Below, piece after piece: positions 54,951 to 64,000 of a DNA stretch of 64,000 bases. Location of the stretch: the NCBI GenBank assembly GCA_020796225.1, contig CM036756.1, forward strand, positions 47,543,863 to 47,607,862, in the 5' to 3' direction. Source of the DNA: Arion vulgaris (lineage: Eukaryota > Mollusca > Gastropoda > Stylommatophora > Arionidae). Both the position numbers and the translations under genes were made by a program. Under the pieces are notes generated by a model. It did not search any database. It saw only the letters and a list, made by a program, of their open reading frames with translations, and was not told the DNA's origin. How positions within the stretch are numbered: position 1 is the stretch's first letter; every line of letters begins with the position of its first letter.

Positions 54951-55286
54951 TCATTGATTAAACACACCTCTCACTATGCCTCTCAGGCATCCACCAGTTC
55001 GACTTGAACAACGGGTAACTCTAAACTGCCTAAATCGCTTGATCGATTCAACATCGATTTTATTGTCCTCATCTAACAGACAGTCGCGAAGAGACCGAAG
55101 AACATCACCCTTATCCATCTTAAACTCCCCAACAATCGATGCTGTTGATGCAAGCGTGTCCGCTCTCTCATTACCGTAAACACCCACATGCCCAGGACAG
55201 TATATCCAAGTAAGCCGCTGAAGGTTAGAAACTTCTATAGACGACATCCACTCATACCGAAACTTAATTGCGAGATCAGCCTTCAT
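54951..55286 (-). pseudogene. LINE RNase H C-terminal part with internal deletion
   Basis: Begins MKADLAIK as in N2 and then jumps to FRYEWMSSIEV. The TDGS, MEVEAV and VSDSQ segments with three catalytic acidic residues are missing, but YCPGHVGVYGNERADTL remains. It continues in one frame through MDKGDVLRSLRDCLLDED and VTRCSSRTGG, because it keeps the base that N1 and N2 have lost at AAGGGTGATG. Confidence 0.85.
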
Positions 55287-55944
55287 GTTGCCCCAATCTC
55301 TACATTCTCTTCCAAGAGTAATGATAACGTTGTGATAGTTGGTCTTTCTACCATCTGTTGGGATCCATTCTTTCCCTTATGGTAGGGTCCCAACCGTAGT
55401 CACCTGGCCAATTGTTCTCTCAGCCTAGGTCATCCACGACATGCCACGCTTGATTCTCGTGCCCTTAACATCATTAGTGTTCTTGTGTTCTTAGTCTCTT
55501 ATCCGAAGTAACCTGCATATATGCCTTGGTTTGGGCGATTGCATGATGGGAGCGTAGTGACAGAAGGCCAAGCATATATTTTCATCTTCACAATGGGGGT
55601 ATCTTTAGTGCAGCCCAGAACTATATGCATACCTTCATTCTGAACCCGTTCGAGTCGTTCACATTGTGATCTTGATATCGTAAGAATTCGGAGTCCGTAA
55701 TCTACCACTGACATAACCAGTCGATCAAACAAAGGGGCAAGTAGTCTCTGCTCAAGGTGTGCGGCCACCATAACTTTGAGAGCTGCAAGACTACGCTTGC
55801 ACCGTTGTATCGTCTGTTCAATATGGTGTTTGAAAGATAGACTACGATCAAAGGTTATTCTAATAAAGTGCAGCCTGTCTCTGCGCTCGATGGTATGTTC
55901 ATCAAAGATTACACGGGGTAGGTCAGCCTTGACAATGTGATTAT

Positions 55945-56715
55945 TCAACGAGCACCACAACATACATGCTTTTCAGGATTGACCTGAGAGCGAGACTCTC
56001 TACACCAACCCGAGATGGTACGCAATGTTTTCTGAATGTCGTCAACCATCTCTCGTCTATCTGACCCAGTCCTATATATTAAGATATCATCTGCAAATGT
56101 CAATGTCCGACCCAATCCGGTTGGCTGAATTTTAGCTACATTTGCTGTGTAAATATTAAACAACACGGGTGATAGTGGAGAACCCTGGGGTAATCCCGGA
56201 CATATACGTGCGGGATTCGATTTCCATGTTCCTAAACATAGGGCAACGGTTCTCTCCATTAAAGAAGCAGCTATCCAGTTTACCAGCCAAGGATTAACTT
56301 CACATTTAATCAAATAGCGCACCATTTTTGAAAAATTCACCTTGTTATAAGCATCCTCCAAGTCGATAGCCACATCAACAGTCTCTTGCTTGGATTGGAA
56401 GCCTTCATAAACATCATATACAAACGTGCCAGCATTGTCCCATGTTCCTTTCATTGGCCGGTAGCTACCCAAAGTGTCAGGGAGAATGTGGTAATTCTCT
56501 AAGTGACACATTACCTTTCTGGCCACTATCTTCTCTAGTAATTTGCCATATACATTTTGCAAGGTGAGTATGCGGTAGCTGCTGAGCAGTTTAGGATCCT
56601 TCCCATGTTTGTGGAGCGGTCGTAAATAACTATGAAGCCAATCCTCGGGTACCACAGCATGCTGTACACTTTTGTTAAAATCCATCACAGCTGCGTTAAT
56701 AACAGTCTCGTCCAA
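55945..56715 (-). pseudogene. LINE reverse transcriptase domain, uninterrupted 256-codon segment
   Basis: Contains RT motifs in order: EDWLHSYLRPLHKHGKD, SYRILTLQNVYGKLLEK, IDLEDAYNKV (first aspartate motif), ICPGLPQGSPLSPVLFNIY and LTFADDILIYR (active site). No stop or frameshift occurs within it, which makes this the best preserved RT in the window. Codons upstream (HSTAPGPDGVQYHHIKQL, 56770-56716) continue the same domain in the same frame, so the ATG is internal. After 55945 a frameshift leads to the 154-codon frame 55963-55499 (FDEHTIERRDRLHFIRITFD, thumb region). Confidence 0.88.
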
Positions 56716-56808
56716 CTGTTTGATGTGATGATATTGGACACCATCAGGTCCTGGAGCGGTGCTGTGGCTTACCTTGAGTGCATTAACAACTATTTAACCG
56801 AAATATTT

Positions 56809-56965
56809 TATTTTCCTTGATGTTAATAGCCAACTCTCTCTAATATCAAGCTATTGTAGAACAGAAGCATTTGTTCTTTTCGCTGTCCATGATATTCTAA
56901 GAACTCTTCTGTAGCATTTGTATTCAAAGGCATTAATGATCTTATCCGCTGCTTTGTTAATGGTC
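56809..56965 (-). mobile_element. RTE-like LINE 3' end (host of copy N3), 5' part
   Basis: On the minus strand it encodes INAFEYKCYRRVLRISWTAK, then TNASVLQ, a stop, and LDIRESWLLTSRKIKY. This is the LINE C-terminal region normally followed by GHIxR. The continuation GHIKRHK lies at 54826 on the other side of copy N3. It is 5' truncated near 56965. Confidence 0.82.
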
Positions 56966-58255
56966 AAAGGATATGATTACTCGGTGTTTTATAGCGTAAA
57001 TTTCATAACTATAGTTTTTACAATTTTAGTGAACAATAATTATCAACTATCAATTATGAAACATATGAAATATGTATATTTCCTTTAATCTGCATTTACG
57101 CAAATCTATCATTTATAGTTGGAACCTGGACTATTCTTCTTATGAAGACAATCAAAGTGTCCACAACGGAAGCACAAGCCATATTAACATAAATAATGTA
57201 CACTGATTTAGAAGAACGAGATAGACACAAATAACACACGTATGTTTTTTGTTTTTTCGTTTCTCAAACAATTTGTCTACGAAATGTACAATTATATTGT
57301 ACTGATAAACATATGCCTCCACCCAATGCCAAGACAAACAAATTCGATATCTTGTCTGAGTTTACTTTTTTTTTTAATTTGCATTTGTTTTGAAATACTT
57401 CACATTTCAATTATTTCAGCAAATTATTTATTGGAATGTTTGTCGCCTTGTGGCAGCAGTTTTATCAACAAAATACCACTGTGTTTGTGTATATGCACAC
57501 GTTTCCAGAAAAATACCGAAAGGGACTAACATTTTAAAGGCGAAGAATTTAATTTAATGCAACGGTTTAACCTACTTAAATAATTCAGTCCTCGATCGAA
57601 ATTAGACGCCACCTGAAATGTTTATAAAAATGAGTATTACACAAAGTACAAACTCCGTAGCTCCGGCACTACGAATCTATGAAAAAACTACACATTCGAA
57701 CTGAATGATGTGGTCCTGATTAAAAACCAAAAATTGTCAGACTTCCAAGGCAAATGTCTTAACCTCTTCGATACATAGAAGACCCCTTGGTTAATTTGTA
57801 ACAAAATATAACCTTGTTTTCCAGTGCTGTATTTTTCAAACACATTCATTCTAATCTAACAAAGATGAACTATAGGAGTTGAACTGTAGAAAGATAGTTT
57901 TTATGAAAGATATCCATTCAATTATGACGATTCAATCATCACAAAAATGATAATGTGCAGGTATGTCGTTCTCCTGCTGTTTTTTCCATTAAGCTAGCAA
58001 TATTTATTTGCTTGAAGCAACCGACGGACATTTAGAAATCTGCACATTTCTTCTTCACTATTTCCAACACATGTTCGAATTCGTTTAATAAAAATTAGAA
58101 AATATGCTTTAACAGTGATTCTAAACTTTTTCAAATGATGACACTGTTTTCAGTGTTTACGAACCGATGTCTTTGCACATCAGAGAGACAGATAAGTGCT
58201 CAATCTCCTTCAGAAGATGATGACAAGTATGTATGTTGATATTCATATCGCACAC
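56966..58255. other. No recognisable gene or element
   Basis: About 1.3 kb of AT-rich sequence. Short frames (for example 57242-57529 plus) match nothing I recognise. The stretch near 57640-57690 (ACAAACTCCGTAGCTCCGGC) faintly resembles repeat 'F'. Confidence 0.5.
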
Positions 58256-58259
58256 TGGT

Positions 58260-58695
58260 TACTCATGCTGTTATCTTACGTGCTCCTTGCTGGTCGTGCC
58301 CTCGCATGATTACAAACCTGTTCCTTCTCATCACATCATTCATTCTTACACGTTCCTTGCTGTTCATCCCTCACATGATTAGAAACCTTGTTCCTTCTCA
58401 TCACAGCAGATTCATTCTTACACGTTCCTCACTGTTGTTTCCCTCACATGATTAGAAACCTTGTTCCTTCTCATCACAGCAGATTCATTCTTACACGTTC
58501 CTCACTGTTGTTTCCCTCACATGATTAGAAACTTGTTCCTTCTCATCACAGCAGATTCATTCTTACACGTTCCTCACTGTTTATCCCTCACATGATTAGA
58601 AACTTGTTCCTTCTCATCACAGCAGATTCATTCTTACACGTTCCTTGCTGTTGGTCCCTCACATGATTAGAAACTTTGTTCCTTCTCGTCACATC
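58260..58695. repeat. 70-73 bp tandem array, about 6 copies
   Basis: CACATGATTAGAAACCTTGT and the following CATCACAGCAGATTCATTCT recur at 58372, 58445 and 58518, with later copies 70-71 bp apart. The first copy is the most diverged. Confidence 0.93.
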
Positions 58696-58794
58696 AGATT
58701 CACCTGTTTCCTCCTTCAGCCTGTGATCATTTATTGATCTCAGTAGGTCTGCACCGTCCAGACTCAATTTTTCCTTTGACATGTGTCTTTGTTT

Positions 58795-58925
58795 CCAGCA
58801 CATCAATACGTTCGTATCCTTGCCCTTGTTTTCAGCACATCAATACTTTCATATCCACCTTGTAGCCAGTACATCAGTACTTTCATACGCACCTTGTTTT
58901 CAGCACATCACAGTACTTCCATATC
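58795..58925. repeat. 34-bp tandem repeat, about 4 copies
   Basis: CAGCACATCAATACTTTCAT with ATCCACCTTGTTTC recurs four times with moderate divergence. Confidence 0.85.
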
Positions 58926-58929
58926 CACG

Positions 58930-59035
58930 AGCTCGTACAGTCAAACAAAAATATCCCTCCCCCTGCGGAATTTGATCCGGGACCACAGCGCTTACATGGC
59001 AAATGCTCTAACCACTACGCTATCGCTGATGTAGA
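58930..59035 (-). mobile_element. tRNA-like sequence (SINE head or tRNA pseudogene)
   Basis: On the minus strand: A-box-like GATAGCGTAGTGGTTAGAGC near 59025, a presumptive anticodon arm, and a B-box-like CCGGATCAAATTCCG near 58970. Only about three base pairs of the anticodon stem hold and the acceptor stem is not evident, so I do not call a functional tRNA. It is most likely the head of another tRNA-derived SINE. Confidence 0.5.
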
Positions 59036-59084
59036 AATAAACGGAAATAAACTCAAAATGCACGTATGGTCACATGTGAATATG

Positions 59085-59600
59085 CCTCATACATAGTTTT
59101 CCTTTCGCATTGTTTAGCGTTACATATGGTCTTCAAGCAATTTTTTCATACCACTCTATCCTGGGCATTTCGTTCTATCTCTTCCAAAGAATCGAATTCA
59201 ATATTTCTCACCTCTGTCAGTAAAGTATGTTTCAGGTTTTCACTAGGGTGTCTTTCTTTCTTGACGCTTTTTTAAATAATTTTTTCTCAGAGTATGCCCA
59301 ACATATCTCTTTTATCGATATAATGGAAGACTGAAGTAAAACTATGTAGCAATGACGAAACACGTAAAAACAAGGTACTGTAGATTTACAAAATACAAAA
59401 ACAATAATAATACACAGCAACGTTTCGACCAAAAGATCTTTATCAAGCAAAGGATACAGCATGAGTGAAGAAATTGACTTCTTTCACAACACACTAGATA
59501 TAGATTACAACAATAAATTTCTAACGGATCTAACATGATTAAAACTTACCAACATATCTCCATCTTCTTATTACATTTGTTATTAGTGGTTGAGTTGAGA
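59085..59600 (-). mobile_element. LINE 3'-end fragment of the (ATT)-tail family, interrupted
   Basis: The minus-strand sequence from 59600 to 59560 (GAAGATGGAGATATGTT) and from 59299 to 59085 (GGGCATACTCTGAG, ... GAAAACCTGAAACATACTTT, GAAGAGATAGAACG, CCAGGATAGAGTGGTATG) is the same LINE end as at 60.3 and 62.8 kb. It is split by the short element at 59310-59550, with the 10-bp repeat AACATATCTC on both sides. Confidence 0.78.
59310..59550 (-). mobile_element. Short element with hammerhead-like core, monomer
   Basis: 241 bases matching the units of the inverted dimer at 31752-32428 (shared TATCGATATAATGGAAGACT, GTAAAACTATGTAGCAATG, GAAACACGTAAAAACAAGGT and ACAAAATACAAAAA). On the minus strand it carries TTGATAAA, a GATC/GGTC stem with a TTTT loop, then GAAACGTT. 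The target-site duplication AACATATCTC is at 59300-59309 and 59551-59560. The clean boundaries define the full element as about 241 bases. Confidence 0.78.
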
Positions 59601-60234
59601 TAACATGTCTCTGATTTCATCCATCCTCCTCAATATGTCCCGAAGACGTCTATGATTTTATCCGTCCTCCTTAACATGTCTCATTTTATGTTCAATATTT
59701 ACTGCAGTCATCTATTTCCAAATGCAATTAACTTACTTTCTACATCATGAAACATATTCCAGCTCTCGATGGCATTTATTAATAGAAATAGTGCAATTGA
59801 AACTTCGTTACTTATATTTTAAACTACAACTTTCAATTCTAAATTTATTTAGGTTTTTTCACGCAGTTGTTTCTTCGAGAATTCGTTGCATCTAGATTTT
59901 TAGCTATCTGTCATGATGTCAAAATGGCTAACAAAATAGGTGATCAACTCTGTTATTTTTATCATTTTCTTCTAGCGTTATAACTGCAGTTCTTGTCAAA
60001 TGTGTTTTCATTACTTTTGTCTTATCATATATTTTAAGCAGTTCAATATTTGATACTATGGGTCATAAGTTGTCTGGGTTTTTGTTGTTGTTGTTGTTGC
60101 ATATCGTGGTTACTTTAAGTAAAGAATGTATTATTATCTGCACCAAACATTCCAGTTGTCTGGTTTTTTTGTCACCCATTCAATGCCATTTTCTCATCTG
60201 CAACATTTTCTCATCACTTGGTCACTTTTAGTCA
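59601..60234. other. No recognisable gene or element
   Basis: AT-rich unique sequence. Confidence 0.5.
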
Positions 60235-60545
60235 ATAATAATAATTCCCCTTGTACCGTTACACGTTACATAGGACCTGCAAGCCATTTCTCCACACCAC
60301 TTTATCCTGGACAACTGGCTGAATCTCCTCCATGGAATTGAGACCGATATTTCTTGCTTCTCTCAGAAACGTTCGTTTCATGGTCTCCCTAGGCTGTCCT
60401 ATTTGTCTTGAACCCTTTGTCTCCCACTACAATGCCTGCTTTGGTATTCTTTGGTCATTTTTTCTCAAGGTATGTCCAACATATCTCCATCTTCTTCCTC
60501 TTATAACAGTTGTTACTACTTTTAGTAAATAGCGAAGATAAACTA
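60235..60545 (-). mobile_element. LINE 3' end of the (ATT)-tail family, best copy
   Basis: On the minus strand it reads RRWRYVGHTLRKNDQRIPKQ, then REARNIGLNSMEEIQ and QDKVVWRNGLQVLCNV, with few breaks, and ends in (ATT)n at about 60235-60248. This is a LINE C-terminal tail of the GHTLRK type. Other copies are at 41.8, 59.1 and 62.5 kb. Confidence 0.82.
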
Positions 60546-60655
60546 CAACCTTGCTCTAATTCTCTTTTACCCATACACAAGTTGCTTTGTCTATCGTCAG
60601 TATTTTAAACTGTACATGGTGATTCATTATAACAGTTCTGGATACCATTTATTAT

Positions 60656-60693
60656 TTTGGTTGGTTGGTTGGTTGGTTGGTTGGTTGGTTGGT
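60656..60693. repeat. (TTGG)n microsatellite
   Basis: About eight perfect TTGG units. Confidence 0.97.
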
Positions 60694-60757
60694 GTACCAT
60701 AGAATCTCAGAATATTCAACACGAAGATTATAAGTAGGCTGGCAAAAGACATTTTGA

Positions 60758-61835
60758 AACCGATTAATGTAAATGTACGATGGTAACTGAAACATAGAAC
60801 ATCAAATCATGCAATTAATGTAAGGGTACGATGGTAACTGAAACGTAAGAACATCAAATCTTGCAATTAATGTAAGGGTACGATGGTAACTGAAACGTAA
60901 GAACATCAAATCTTGCAATTAATGTAAGGGTACGATGGTAACTGAAACGTAAGAACATCAAATCTTGCAATTAATGTAAGGGTACGATGGTAACTGAAAC
61001 GTAAGAACATCAAATCTTGCAATTAATGTAAGGGTACGATGGTAACTGAAACTTAAGAACATCAAATCTTGCAATTAATGTAAGAGTACGATGATAACTG
61101 AAACTTAACAACATCAAATCTTGCAATTAATGTAAGAGTACGATGATAACTGAAACTTAACAACATCAAATCTTGCAATTAATGTAAGGGTACGATGGTA
61201 ACTGAAACTTAAGAACATCAAATCTTGCAATTAATGTAAGGGTACGATGGTAACTGAAACTTAAGAACATCAAATCTTGCAATTAATGTAAGGGTACGAT
61301 GGTAACTGAAACTTAAGAACATCAAATCTTGCAATTAATGTAAGGGTACGATGGTAACTGAAACTTAAGAACATCAAATCTTGCAATTAATGTAAGGGTA
61401 CGATGATAACTGAAACTTAAGAACATCAAATCTTGCAATTAATGTAAGGGTACGATGATAACTTAAACATAGAACATCAAATCTTGCAATTAATGTAAGG
61501 GTACGATGATAACTTAAACATAGAACATCAAATCTTGCAATTAATGTAAGGGTACGATGATAACTTAAACATAGAACATCAAATCATGCAATTAATGTAA
61601 GGGTACGATAGTAACTGAAACATAGAACATCAAATCTTGCAATTAATGTAAGGGTACGATAGTAACTGAAACTTAAGAACATCAAATCATGCAATTAATG
61701 TAAGGGTACGATAGTAACTGAAACTTAACAACATCAAATCTTACAATTAATGTAAGGGTACGATAGTAACTGAAACTTAACAACATCAAATCTTGCAATT
61801 AATGTAAGGGAACATAGAACATCAAATCTTGCAAT
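60758..61835. repeat. 52-bp tandem array, about 20 copies
   Basis: Unit: AATTAATGTAAGGGTACGAT then GGTAACTGAAACGTAAGAAC and ATCAAATCTTGC, period 52 (60865 to 60917). Blocks of like variants occur: AAACGTAAG early, AAACTTAAG in the middle, and TTAAACATAG units later. Confidence 0.96.
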
Positions 61836-62489
61836 TGAGTTAGTCTCCTTTATTTTCTCTAATCCTGTTTTGGTTCACGTCAGGATAAGCAGAGATTTCT
61901 AGAAACCTTCTTTTGTCTGTGCTTCATAAACAGTTGTTGTTCGCTACCTTTGTTATCTCTGAGGTTCACCTTTTGCGTGTACGGATATTTTAGGTGGAAT
62001 TGAATCAGTTTTGTTTCATAAAACTATTTACGTGCTGAGAAAAACGTTCCAGTTGTCAAAGAATTATTTCTGTATTTCAATGTAAATGCTTGCTACATTT
62101 ATTGAAACACGAAATAGATTTCATACAAGTCCAGCTTCTTCTAATATAAACTGATGGAAGTACCGATAGAATTTCATGTTAAGCGAAACTATAGTATCCT
62201 GCTCCTGCTTCAGATTCTCATTCATTCAACTTCAGATTTTTCTAGCACACTGAAGATTTACTGAAACGTGATATTGTTTTATTGTGACATTTTAACAAAT
62301 ACTTCTTTTCAATTGTTAGTTTTCTAGTTTAGACATAAATTCTAAAGCTTGTATTAAAATATAATTTATGTACAAGTTTCCCGTCCATTAAGTTTTAGGT
62401 TATACTTATTTAACTTGTTTACAGTGTCTACTTTCTGTCATGGTACTTCATTCAACTCAGTCTGAAGACAATGCTTTCTATATGTTGTT
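61836..62489. other. No recognisable gene or element
   Basis: AT-rich unique sequence. Confidence 0.5.
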
Positions 62490-62880
62490 AGAGAGATAAA
62501 AAGGAAGCTCAATACATTTGAACAAACATGTATGTGAAAATTAAACAAATAAAATGGAACGAATTCAGAAGTGATGAGACCAGTGCAATATCTAGTCAAC
62601 CAATAGTAAGAACTGTTATAAGAAAGAGAAGATGGAGATATGTTGGGCATACTCTGACAAGAAATTAGCAAAGAATCACAAAGAAGATATTGATGTGAAA
62701 GGCAAAGGGTACAAAAAATAAAAGACGTCTAATGAAAACCTTAAATGAACTTTGCTGAGCGGCGAGAAATGTCGAAATCAATTCTATAGAAGAGATTAAG
62801 TGAGTTGCACAGGATGGAGCGGTATGGAGAAATGGCTTGCAGGCCCTATGTAACGTATAACGGTACGAGAGAAATATAAT
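62490..62880 (+). mobile_element. LINE 3'-end fragment of the (ATT)-tail family, longest copy
   Basis: Reads in shifting frames LNTFEQTC, WNEFRSDETSAISSQP, RKRRWRYVGHTL, KGTKNKRRLMKTLNE, ARNVEINSIEEI and AVWRNGLQALCNV, then a short ATATAATAATT tail. It extends further upstream than the other three copies of the family. Confidence 0.8.
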
Positions 62881-63415
62881 AATTGCAAAGTAGCTGGAAG
62901 TGGAAGATTCTTACCAGCAAGAACATATCGATCAATCATGTCATTAATGCCTTTCTAGTTGCAAGCAAATTTCCATTACTATTTTTGTATGTGAAAATCT
63001 GACTGAGATCAGCATAGCTAATTCTCTAACTGCATACACCTGACATACTATTTATTGCACATTTAACAAATGTTCTAACCTTCTCTATAATATCGGTTCA
63101 AGTACAATTAAGTTAACTACAGAATTGACTGTTCGTTGAAATAAATAAAATGTTAAATACCATTGTGGTGAATTTTTCCCTTTAAAAAATATTGCATTAA
63201 ATAAAAACATTAAACGTGGACATCCAATCCTCCCTACCTCTCACCCACACCCCATTCCGTCCCACACCCCCTTTCTCTCAGAAAACACATGCCAACACCC
63301 GTATAGAGAAGCAACCAATAGACGTGGAATCACTGTGCTAATAATACATTCCTACATTATAAGAGAATTTGAGTTTTGTTTACAGAGAATTATTTTTAGA
63401 TAGCAATATTGAAGA
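62881..63415. other. No recognisable gene or element
   Basis: AT-rich unique sequence with a C-rich patch at 63225-63275. Confidence 0.5.
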
Positions 63416-63416
63416 A

Positions 63417-63540
63417 TAAGAACTAAACGATGTTACACACACTGTCATAACAAAATAAGAACTAAACGATGTTACACACACTGTCATAACAAAATAAGAA
63501 CTAAACAATGTTACACACACTGTCATAACAAAATAAAATC
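63417..63540. repeat. 40-bp tandem repeat, 3 copies
   Basis: AATAAGAACTAAACGATGTT then ACACACACTGTCATAACAAA, three copies with one or two changes. Confidence 0.95.
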
Positions 63541-63589
63541 AATTTTAAACAAATGTAGAGTATAATTTGGTTAATATGTTCATTCACTT

Positions 63590-63762
63590 GGTAAGTAGAC
63601 ATAACAATGTCCTATTCTTCTCTTCTATCATTTACTGCTTTATAGAAGTAGACACAACAATTTCTTCTTCTCTTCCACCATTTACTTCTTTATAGAAGTA
63701 GACACAATTTCTTCTTCTTCATCTCTTCCACCATTTACTGCTTTATAGAAGTAGACAATACA
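63590..63762. repeat. About 55-60 bp tandem repeat, 3 copies
   Basis: AGTAGACACAACAATTTCTT with CTCTTCCACCATTTACTGCT and TTATAGA, three copies differing in the length of the CTT run. The remaining 63763-64000 holds nothing I recognise. Confidence 0.9.
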
Positions 63763-64000
63763 ATGTAATGACAGAATATTCTGGATGCCTGTCTTCTTGA
63801 AGATCACACATAAACAGATGGTCTTAGATAATGATGTGTTCCGTTGTAGATAAATGTGTCCTCAAGAATTTAGCTTTTAAGATTATTGATTGTTTGTCTG
63901 TATGTTTGATGTTTTTTTGATGATTTGGCTGTGTGATTTATTGCAATATTTATTACATGCTTCATTGTATGATTGATTGTCTCATTTCTTGATTGTATGA

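Larger units (their letters stand above)
54835..56800 (-). mobile_element. I/Nimb-like LINE with intact RT segment, RNase H deleted (copy N3)
   Basis: The longest I/Nimb-like copy, reading from 56800 down to the (TTATTGG)n complement of the CCAATAA tail at 54835-54860. It begins just upstream of STAPGPDGV (start of the RT domain), so ORF1 and the endonuclease are missing. The 8-bp repeat AAATATTT at 54827-54834 and 56801-56808 is the target-site duplication. Removing the insert and one repeat joins the host LINE frame (RKIKY to LGHIKRHK). Compared with N2, about 300 bases coding for the N-terminal RNase H part are deleted. Confidence 0.9.

Noticed and set aside
58930..59035. Functional tRNA gene on the minus strand
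   Set aside because: A- and B-box-like sequences are present, but the anticodon stem pairs poorly and no acceptor stem is evident; SINE head is more likely.

Overview
The window looks like intergenic or heterochromatic DNA of an animal, most likely a lophotrochozoan invertebrate such as a gastropod mollusc (low confidence; judged from its mix of RTE/CR1-like LINEs, I/Nimb-like LINEs with an RNase H domain, tRNA-derived SINEs and very abundant minisatellites). It is AT-rich by eye. I find no host protein gene, no rRNA and no convincing functional tRNA. Nearly everything recognisable is either a tandem array with a 13-73 bp unit or a decayed, usually 5'-truncated, retroelement. The longest open frames (up to about 750 codons) are translations of arrays and are not genes.

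Layout. 1-3690: a 51-bp satellite split by an RTE-like LINE. 3.9-5.3 kb: LINE tail, a SINE carrying a nested LINE tail, and a 50-bp array. 6.8-8.5 kb: a fragment of an unidentified element, then 59-bp and 39-bp arrays. 9.1-12.9 kb: a 32-33 bp array split by a second LINE. 13.0-14.6 kb: three arrays and a CT run. 14.6-17.6 kb: LINE and SINE-like relics, including a 21-bp minisatellite that sits on the reverse-transcriptase active-site codons. 17.9-19.8 kb: a pyrimidine/CA-rich low-complexity block. 21-27.3 kb: many LINE 3' ends, a SINE and a dispersed non-coding repeat. 28.4-29.1 kb: a near-identical 55-bp array. 29.2-32.4 kb: nested LINEs, a SINE and a compound inverted element with a mariner-like MITE inside it. 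32.8-39.4 kb: 34-, 43-, 42- and 46-bp arrays. 39.7-41.2 kb: an I/Nimb-like LINE with a 29-bp array inside it. 42.3-47.3 kb: a 45-bp array split by the unidentified element. 47.7-49.8 kb: a long-inverted-repeat structure around a 39-bp array. 50.9-54.0 kb: 26-, 21- and 33-bp arrays. 54.4-57.0 kb: an I/Nimb-like LINE nested inside an older LINE. 58.2-64 kb: further arrays and LINE tails.

Main ideas. (1) Three minisatellites (21 bp at 15.3 kb, 29 bp at 40.2 kb, 42 bp at 35.3 kb) appear to have grown out of LINE coding sequence, because the repeat unit aligns with the codons expected at that point of the element. (2) Several insertions are dated relative to each other by target-site duplications (TSDs), and at 54.8-56.8 kb and 29.5-31.0 kb removing the insert restores homology of the host element. 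(3) A SINE family shares its 3' end with a LINE in the same window, which is the expected signature of a LINE-SINE mobilisation pair. (4) A short element with a degenerate hammerhead-like core occurs as an inverted dimer (31.75-32.43 kb) and as a monomer (59.31-59.55 kb), each with its own TSD. All alignments were made by eye.
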